Origin: Symbiodinium natans
Taxonomy: Eukaryota > Sar > Dinophyceae > Suessiales > Symbiodiniaceae
Length of the DNA: 64,000 bases
Direction: 5' to 3'
Assembly (NCBI GenBank): GCA_905221605.1
Contig: CAJNDS010002686.1
Location: 166,257 to 230,256 of the forward strand
The translations under genes were made by a program, and so were the position numbers. Every line of letters begins with the position of its first letter. The stretch's first letter is position 1. Below the pieces are notes generated by a model that saw only the letters and a list, made by a program, of their open reading frames with translations, did no database searches and had not been told where the DNA came from. Positions 21,804-28,247 of the stretch are shown here, piece by piece.

Positions 21804-24800
21804 TCACGTTCCAGCGGCCCGTTCCTCACCAAGGAACTCAGCATTCACCACCCAGCCATCCTTGAGGCAATGCTTACAAAGCGTCTTAGCCCTGGGCTGT
21901 GAATATCGCAGAACATCACAGTCACTGCTTGCGTGCATACAGTTCCCACCCACTGTTGTATACAAAGTGGCACTCGCGGGAATAACCACCACTTTCTTAA
22001 CCCACAGCCTTTTATACAGCTGCCGAAAGAGGCACCATGCCAACTCCCAGAGTATAATTGCTGCCACCAAATACGCAACAAGGTCTGAATTGTTGACGAG
22101 CATTTCAATCCCTTGAGCCAGAACCATAACCGTAGATGTGTTGGCGACCTTGCACACCCCTTCTTCTGAGCAAAAGAAACCAGCAGTTGACACTTCTTCT
22201 CCACCAGTTGCCATCCCTTGCAGAGATGCAGCCACCATCATGACCGCCATTGCAAGCGAGGCCCTCTTCAAGTCAGTCCCTTGTACCAACAGTCGGAGAC
22301 CCCAAAGTGCCTTTTGCTTTGCATACACCTGTCCACTCATCAATTTGGTCAACAGGTCAGCGATCATATACTCACCGCGAAGATGCGCTATCACCATATA
22401 ACCACGGTCTACCAGAGACCTGACACCGGCTGCTCGAATTCTCAGGTGTCTTGTCCCCCAGCTTCCAGCAGGATATTGAATGATTGAGCACGTCGAAACC
22501 GAATCTGTACACAGCACTTTTTGCAGCGATTCTTCACCTGTTCCAGCCAAAGCGGCAATTATAGGGGTGCACGACTGAATCATCGTTGCTCCCTCTATGG
22601 ACGCATGTAATTCAGCTTCAGCAGTACTTAAAGCCACCGTTGATTGTCTCTGCGTTGCCCACATCACTGGGCAATCACCCCAAACCACCACCGCTCCTGA
22701 GTGGCTCTTTTCGTTTTCACCTGCTGCAAAGCTAGCATCCGCGTAGGACTCCACCACCTTGACGCCTCGCCCATAACGCAACACCTCATTCCTTTCTTTT
22801 TCGCATGTTGCGATTGCTCCGAACGTCAAGCCTAACGTTGGAGTTGCAGCAAGGTATCGAAAAACCTCCTCAGCCTTCTTAACCACAAATCGCGGCCTTC
22901 GGGATGTCCACAAAGACAACTGGCTCGTGCAGAACGCCAAATCAGGTCGAGTTTTGATTGCCACCCAGAGGAACTCCCCTACGGCACCTTGAGCCGCTCG
23001 CAAGGAAGGAATATCCACCTCCTCTTCTTCACCTGGAGTTTCTTTCACCATTGGCAGGTTACTACCTTTTCCAGTTTCATCAATCTGATACCCTCTTCGG
23101 TTCAGCAAATCTCTCACGAAGTCCTCCTGGTTGAGAAAGAAGCTGCCATTTCGATACCAGATTTGGACACCCAAAAACTTCAGGAATCCATCACCACAGC
23201 CTGGACCACAGAACTCGGGTTCAGAAGTTTTCCACTCCTTCCTGATCTGTTCCAAGGCTTCCCGGAGCACTGTCATAGTCCCAGCCATCAAAAAATCATC
23301 CACGTAAAGACCCATTGTCCCTACCAACTTGCTTGCACCTTCCGGCTTCTCTTGCGCCATAATAAGGAACAGACTTGGGTCTGCATTGGACCTCTGAAAG
23401 CTCATTGCTTGTCCATCCTTTGACACCCAAGACATACCTTGAAGACGTTGGTCTCGCCACTCCACCCATGCTGCAGGACTTTCGGCCAAACCGTACAAGG
23501 CCTTTCTCACAATCCACCGCTCCTCCTTTGTGCAAAGACCCAATTTCACCGCCGCCCTTGGGGGCTGCACCACCACCAAACGCCCTTCTCTTTGCGCCCT
23601 ATTCATCGGCGCCGTCAGAAAAGCTTTGGAAATGTCTAAGCCAGCGATGATCCACACCATATATGCTGCGTGCCTCACTTGACACCTGAATGTAGTTGAA
23701 TCTAAACCTGGAGCGTACAGCGAGTGACGACTGAGGGACCTCGGCCCTTCATATTCTGTAGCTGCCGTTGACGAAATGAAGTTTCCACATGCACAGATAC
23801 GGGCACGTCGCCTCCCTGTCCCTTGCTTCCGGGTAAACACCACCAGACTGGGAACGTACTCAATCACCGGTGCATTAGGCTCTTCCGCCAATTTGTCCAG
23901 CTTTTCTTGAGTTGTTGGTTCCACCACCTCCAACTCTTTCACCAAAGACGTCACCTCGTCCGACAATGATTCCCTCCACTTTTCCAGCTCTTGCATGGCT
24001 TCTTGTGTAGGGATTGTTTTTGTTTGCAGGAACTCAACCTCCTCTGCTGCCTCAAGCGCGGTATTTTCTTGTACCATTTGCTGAACTTGAGCTGCTTTGA
24101 CCAAAAACTTCGAGAGCTGTTCCTCAGCCCTTTTTGCTTTAACCAGCCATTCTCTAGTCTCTGATCCTTTTTCCTCATTCGACTCATTGGCCGATCCATG
24201 GAACTCGTCCAAAATGCAACATTCCTGTTCAGCAATTAGGCGTCGAATACTCAAATGCTCCTCTAGAGCCCATTGATGCGCTTCGAACACAGCGTAGTCG
24301 ACTTCCTCTGCAAGGTCGTCCAGCGAGGTCTCTTTCAACGTCATTCTTAACCACTTCCTTTTTTCACCTTGTTCAGCTTGTGGTTCTGGAAGAGGAAACT
24401 TACATTGGAGAAGATAGCACCTATCCTTGTAGCTCAAACGTTCCATAAAAACAGGTGTGTACCCTGTCAAGGATACCCTGTTCCCTTTCCAAGGCATAGG
24501 ACCATGCAGTTTTCTCGGAAAGAACGACATGAAGTTCCAGTGGATATCCACCAATTTTCCAGGTAAGACTTTCTTCCCATAGGATTGCTCCACCACTTCA
24601 GCTCCTTCCTCCAAAACTTTTTCATCCTCAACCCACAGCTGACCATCTTTATAGTCACCAAAGCCACACACATAATTGCAGCAATGCTTTTCATTGTGAC
24701 TATCCCTATGCAATGACACCGGAGCATTGCACGAGATCTGAAGAGCAGAAAATTTGGCTTCAGGATTGTGGTGCCTCACGAATGATGCCAAATAACGACA

Positions 24801-26555
24801 TAGCCATGGTCTTCGATGAGTCTCTTTTGTAATACCACACACTCCGCCATGAGTATAGTGGCCCAACACCAGAGCTCGCGTACTTGTACACCAATTGTTG
24901 ATACCACCTCTTCGATTCACCCTCTTTGGGTATACAATCCCTTCCAAAAGCTCCTCACAGTCCACGTAATCATACATAGACCTTTCATACATTGACTTGG
25001 CTTTTTGCTCTTCTTTTTCCAACTGTGTTCCATCCTCAGCAGTCTCACTTTTGCAGACCAAATAAGCATTTTCATGAGGAGAACAGCAAGTCGGCCAATA
25101 CTCATCACCAGGAACATTGTCCTCAACATCTGCATTTTCTTCCAGCTCCCCCAGACCCTGCATGTCATCCTCGAAAATTTCTAAGGGCGGACTCTCCCCC
25201 CGCTTGCGGAGCAAGCGCAAGGAGCCCACATGACCACGCAGTGAAGAGGCCGGGCTTTTCTCCATCAACCGATGGCGAACTGGAGGATCGCGAGGCGGAG
25301 GTAAAGGAGGACCTTCCTCATCAGCGAACCGAAGCGCCGGTTTTTTCCCCTTGAGACGATGCTCTGGAGGAGAAGGCTCCTGTTCTTCTACCACCCCTTC
25401 CAGCTCCAATTCAGGCGGTTCCTTTATATTGGAAAAAATCGTAGTGCAGGGAAATAACACCAGTTCATCCGGATCTTTTGCAGTCCCTTGAGCTTCCACC
25501 CAATAACCACCAGGTAGGTCATCGCATGGACCCAAAAGAAGCGCGGGCTGCGTACGATCGACCCATTGCCGACCTTTCTTTGTTCCATCCGGACCCAGCA
25601 ACTCCCACGGACGACGTTTGACTTGAATCTGAGCACCAAAGGGAAGCAATGCTTTAGGATTTAACCCCAACTCCCTTTCAGCTTTCTGCCACCGTAACAT
25701 TGACCAATGGCGAGCAGCCAGTGCCCAGTACGCCGGCCCGAGTCGCGCCTCCTTTAAGAGCGACCTGACACCACGTTTGAATAAACCCACACATGCTTCA
25801 GCGCGCCCATTTGTTTGCGGGACTCCAGGATCACCAGTGGTCCTATATATCAGACGAGTTTCACAAAAGGACCGGAAGCGTGCATTGACAAACTCCCCCG
25901 CTCGATCTGAGTGGATTCTCAACACCGGATACCCATGTCTCTGCAAGCGCACCATCATTCTTTGAACTGCCGACAAAACAGTTGTTTGCTGTTTATCCAC
26001 AATCGGCTCCACCATAACGAAGTTGATCATACGGACAGGTTGGGTCAAGTGGTCCTTCAGTTCCTTCCAGGATTTTTCAGAAGCTTGGATTTTCAACACC
26101 TCTGCCTCCAGAACTGGCGCAGGTTCCACCGGCGCAGAGTCTTCCTCCTCGAAGTTAGCGACTGCATCGCCTAACCATTCTCCGACACCAGCACCTTCAT
26201 CTGCCACCTGATCTTCCACCTCATCCGCATCTTCCTCCTTTTCTGGAGGGCGACCCACATTGGGATCCAACATTGGAAACTGATACACACCAATAACAGC
26301 GTGTCGTGGCTTCTGCTGGTGAGCATCCTTTGAACACTTGTATGGACCCGCTAAGTCCAATGATAAAGTGTAAGCATCCCCACGCTTCCGCCTCAAATGG
26401 CGACGCTCTTTTCCAGCGGCAGACACACAGATTTGACAATCACGTCTGAAAGGAATATGCCCCCTTAGGCAATGGTCACGGAAAGCTCGCTCCTCAGCTG
26501 TCAACCTCCGTAACGTCCCTTCTCGTTCTTCTTTTTTAACACCATAGCTTCCCGT
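21804..26555 (-). CDS. Pol: integrase, 2OG-oxygenase-like domain, reverse transcriptase, RNase H
   Basis: About 1,580 codons. Numbering from codon 26504: integrase zinc site H11, H16, C23, C26; catalytic core D50, D200, E236 (D-x35-E; an acidic insert separates the first two). Residues 535-690 are an oxygenase-like domain with H599-x-D601, H667 and R676. Residues 710-880 are a long charged coiled coil. RT spans about 880-1100 with GLDISKAFL (D957) and YVDD (1067-1070). RNase H has D1256, the copia signature QSTVALSTAEAEL (E1296), D1334 and D1383. The tail has two hydrophobic spans (1416-1432, 1475-1493) and a Cys/His cluster (C522-type CMH, then CKHC at 1543-1546). The frame is read by -1 shift from the upstream segment; its nominal start TTG is not a real initiator. 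Clearly an active-looking copia pol with every catalytic residue present. Confidence 0.92.
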   Translation of the reverse strand, partial: TGSYGVKKEEREGTLRRLTAEERAFRDHCLRGHIPFRRDCQICVSAAGKERRHLRRKRGDAYTLSLDLAGPYKCSKDAHQQKPRHAVIGVYQFPMLDPNVGRPPEKEEDADEVEDQVADEGAGVGEWLGDAVANFEEEDSAPVEPAPVLEAEVLKIQASEKSWKELKDHLTQPVRMINFVMVEPIVDKQQTTVLSAVQRMMVRLQRHGYPVLRIHSDRAGEFVNARFRSFCETRLIYRTTGDPGVPQTNGRAEACVGLFKRGVRSLLKEARLGPAYWALAARHWSMLRWQKAERELGLNPKALLPFGAQIQVKRRPWELLGPDGTKKGRQWVDRTQPALLLGPCDDLPGGYWVEAQGTAKDPDELVLFPCTTIFSNIKEPPELELEGVVEEQEPSPPEHRLKGKKPALRFADEEGPPLPPPRDPPVRHRLMEKSPASSLRGHVGSLRLLRKRGESPPLEIFEDDMQGLGELEENADVEDNVPGDEYWPTCCSPHENAYLVCKSETAEDGTQLEKEEQKAKSMYERSMYDYVDCEELLEGIVYPKRVNRRGGINNWCTSTRALVLGHYTHGGVCGITKETHRRPWLCRYLASFVRHHNPEAKFSALQISCNAPVSLHRDSHNEKHCCNYVCGFGDYKDGQLWVEDEKVLEEGAEVVEQSYGKKVLPGKLVDIHWNFMSFFPRKLHGPMPWKGNRVSLTGYTPVFMERLSYKDRCYLLQCKFPLPEPQAEQGEKRKWLRMTLKETSLDDLAEEVDYAVFEAHQWALEEHLSIRRLIAEQECCILDEFHGSANESNEEKGSETREWLVKAKRAEEQLSKFLVKAAQVQQMVQENTALEAAEEVEFLQTKTIPTQEAMQELEKWRESLSDEVTSLVKELEVVEPTTQEKLDKLAEEPNAPVIEYVPSLVVFTRKQGTGRRRARICACGNFISSTAATEYEGPRSLSRHSLYAPGLDSTTFRCQVRHAAYMVWIIAGLDISKAFLTAPMNRAQREGRLVVVQPPRAAVKLGLCTKEERWIVRKALYGLAESPAAWVEWRDQRLQGMSWVSKDGQAMSFQRSNADPSLFLIMAQEKPEGASKLVGTMGLYVDDFLMAGTMTVLREALEQIRKEWKTSEPEFCGPGCGDGFLKFLGVQIWYRNGSFFLNQEDFVRDLLNRRGYQIDETGKGSNLPMVKETPGEEEEVDIPSLRAAQGAVGEFLWVAIKTRPDLAFCTSQLSLWTSRRPRFVVKKAEEVFRYLAATPTLGLTFGAIATCEKERNEVLRYGRGVKVVESYADASFAAGENEKSHSGAVVVWGDCPVMWATQRQSTVALSTAEAELHASIEGATMIQSCTPIIAALAGTGEESLQKVLCTDSVSTCSIIQYPAGSWGTRHLRIRAAGVRSLVDRGYMVIAHLRGEYMIADLLTKLMSGQVYAKQKALWGLRLLVQGTDLKRASLAMAVMMVAASLQGMATGGEEVSTAGFFCSEEGVCKVANTSTVMVLAQGIEMLVNNSDLVAYLVAAIILWELAWCLFRQLYKRLWVKKVVVIPASATLYTTVGGNCMHASSDCDVLRYSQPRAKTLCKHCLKDGWVVNAEFLGEERAAGT

Positions 26556-27274
26556 TCAGCATCGCTCTCATGCAACCATTGTGCCAACCTGTGACGTATT
26601 CTTTTAACCAATCCAAACGCCCATCGCGCCCATATAGAGGATTGTCCAATACGCTCTTCCAGGGTAGAAGCGAATGTTGCTGACCACGGAACAACCACGC
26701 GAACTTGTTCCAACGATTCCCATAGTTCCATATCAGACACCAGGAAAGTCGTAGGTTTCACCAGAGCATGTCCCAATGCTCCTTGATCAAAATGTGCAGC
26801 GTGCATTCCATAACGCTCACAAAAGCTTTTCACCTCCGGCCAACTCCAGAAGGTAGGACTCGAGAGCCCTTCTTGAGAACCATCCACCAGATCCTCAGCA
26901 CTCAAGACCTTTTTGCCGTTCTGAGAGAAATCTTTCCCTATGAGTTCAGGGTCCCCAGGGCTTTCCATGCCAAAGAAGACAGAACTCCCATTGATGACTT
27001 CAGCAGTTCCACACCTTGAATGCACCGCCACGTCATATAGGAAAAGCATCTTCAGAAGTAAAACACCATCCTTTTGAGCTAATTCTTGATGTGGCCAAGG
27101 AAGACTTTTTAACCCCAACCGTTCAGGCCCACAGCGTCGGCGTAATACAGGTGGACCACCGTCTTCACCTCTCAGCCTTGACACTGTCCTGCATGGAGGT
27201 CCTCCAACCACAGCAACCACCTTTCCTTCAGCCGCCAGATGCAGAAGATACTTCCAGACGCTCGAATTATGTAG
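26501..27274 (-). CDS. Pol segment: methyltransferase-like module, catalytic part
   Basis: Open from 27274 to TGA at 26501. Numbering from codon 27220, VVGGPPCRTVSR (residues 4-15) matches motif IV of DNA C5-cytosine methyltransferases, Cys10 being the nucleophile position. FFGMESPGDPE (82-92) stands where motif VI (ENV) would be, with Glu86. FDQGALGHALVKPTTF (144-159) follows and is conserved in similar dinoflagellate polyproteins as I recall them. Motifs VIII-X are not recognisable, so activity is uncertain. The last 20 codons include A AAA AAG in frame. The end overlaps the integrase frame by 18 codons. Methyltransferase genes captured by Symbiodinium copia elements have been published (de Mendoza and colleagues, 2018); whether this divergent version is among them I cannot tell. 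Confidence 0.7.
   Translation of the reverse strand, partial: LHNSSVWKYLLHLAAEGKVVAVVGGPPCRTVSRLRGEDGGPPVLRRRCGPERLGLKSLPWPHQELAQKDGVLLLKMLFLYDVAVHSRCGTAEVINGSSVFFGMESPGDPELIGKDFSQNGKKVLSAEDLVDGSQEGLSSPTFWSWPEVKSFCERYGMHAAHFDQGALGHALVKPTTFLVSDMELWESLEQVRVVVPWSATFASTLEERIGQSSIWARWAFGLVKRIRHRLAQWLHESDAEREAMVLKKKNEKGRYGG
26531..26537 (-). promoter_or_regulatory. -1 frameshift heptamer AAAAAAG
   Basis: In the upstream frame it reads TTA AAA AAG, giving A AAA AAG with the zero-frame codons correctly placed. The downstream integrase frame is exactly -1 and is open from 26555, while the upstream frame stops at 26501. The same heptamer drives -1 shifting in bacterial dnaX. A purine-rich stretch follows; no obvious pseudoknot was worked out. 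Confidence 0.4.
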
Positions 27275-28247
27275 TCACACCGCCTTTTGTCAAATCCAGC
27301 TCCAGTACCTCCACATCCCGACTGGGAAAATGCCATTTTTGTTTCCCCGAAAATAGGTGTACCACCACCCTTTTTGCTCGTGCCAGCCGTCTCCTTTTAT
27401 GACGGTTGAAAGGCAACGCCGCAATATCTCCACGTGGCAACAGCTCCATCAGCATATTTTCTGGTATATCCCCATAATACCACCGAAGAAATCTCCAGCA
27501 TGCCTGGACGAACTCCTCCTCATTCGCTGACGCTGTCCGCGCTGCGCTTTGCAACGACGTTTTTACAGCCACCTCGTCGTCCGTATTCGGACACCCTTGA
27601 ACCATACGTGCCACCTTCAAAGCTTGCTTTGGTGAACACCAATCCATTTCATCAATGATCTGAAGCGCCACCTCCTTTTCTAAACAAGGGCACCCATTCA
27701 GATCACGAACGCGAAGTTCCCCCAGAACAGGATGTGAGGCTGTGCACTGGCCACCACGCCACTGAACTCTGAGACCAACCAAGGCGCTCGCTTTGCCAAT
27801 TGGCACTAGTGGATCTACCATTTCAGGAGTTACCAGGGTTCCGCCTGGGGTAATACACATCTCCCGAGATCCAACAGCTAAAGACACCAACACCTTTTGC
27901 TGCGGAAGCTGTTCACCAGGACGAAGTGATCTGAGAGGATGTGATGCTCCCGAGTCCAACATGCCCATTCCCGAACACTCATTGGCGTCAGAAACCCTGG
28001 CCACATGTAGAACGCATACTCCTCGGCCTTCTCCCTGCTTCGGCAACAACGTGGCATCAGACGAACCGACTCCACAGTCCGCCCTTCCATTCCTCCATTG
28101 AGAATGGGACCAAGACGCACGCTGCCTTTCAGCATGCAAAACCATTTTTTCAGCTGTTTTGTAATCCATAACCAAACAGCCATGTTCAAACCACAAGAGC
28201 TGGTCCAGCGAAGATTTTGCACCCACGTGACACATCCCATTGATCAC
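27267..28247 (-). CDS. Pol segment: retropepsin unit and start of methyltransferase-like module
   Basis: 326 codons in the -1 frame relative to gag; the nominal start is GTG, so this is read as a continuation. Residues 93-200 are a retropepsin-like domain with the active-site motif DSGASH (98-103), aligned along its length with the DTA unit of gag (same order: DS/TxATH...LR, LP, GTL, PL, GEL, NG). Residues 225-285 are a helical linker ending in a basic patch (NRHKRRRLARAKR). Residues 294-301, VVVHLFSG, then VEVLELDL (312-319), resemble motifs I and II of C5-cytosine methyltransferases (AdoMet site). The frame ends at TAA 27267-27269, and the continuation lies in the +1 frame, open from 27274; the shift must fall within two codons. 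Confidence 0.8.
   Translation of the reverse strand: MINGMCHVGAKSSLDQLLWFEHGCLVMDYKTAEKMVLHAERQRASWSHSQWRNGRADCGVGSSDATLLPKQGEGRGVCVLHVARVSDANECSGMGMLDSGASHPLRSLRPGEQLPQQKVLVSLAVGSREMCITPGGTLVTPEMVDPLVPIGKASALVGLRVQWRGGQCTASHPVLGELRVRDLNGCPCLEKEVALQIIDEMDWCSPKQALKVARMVQGCPNTDDEVAVKTSLQSAARTASANEEEFVQACWRFLRWYYGDIPENMLMELLPRGDIAALPFNRHKRRRLARAKRVVVHLFSGKQKWHFPSRDVEVLELDLTKGGVTT

Noticed and set aside
26501-26504. ATGA-type start/stop overlap between methyltransferase-like and integrase frames (re-initiation)
   Set aside because: The nominal start there is TTG, not ATG; the frame is open further upstream, so continuation or frameshifting is the better reading.
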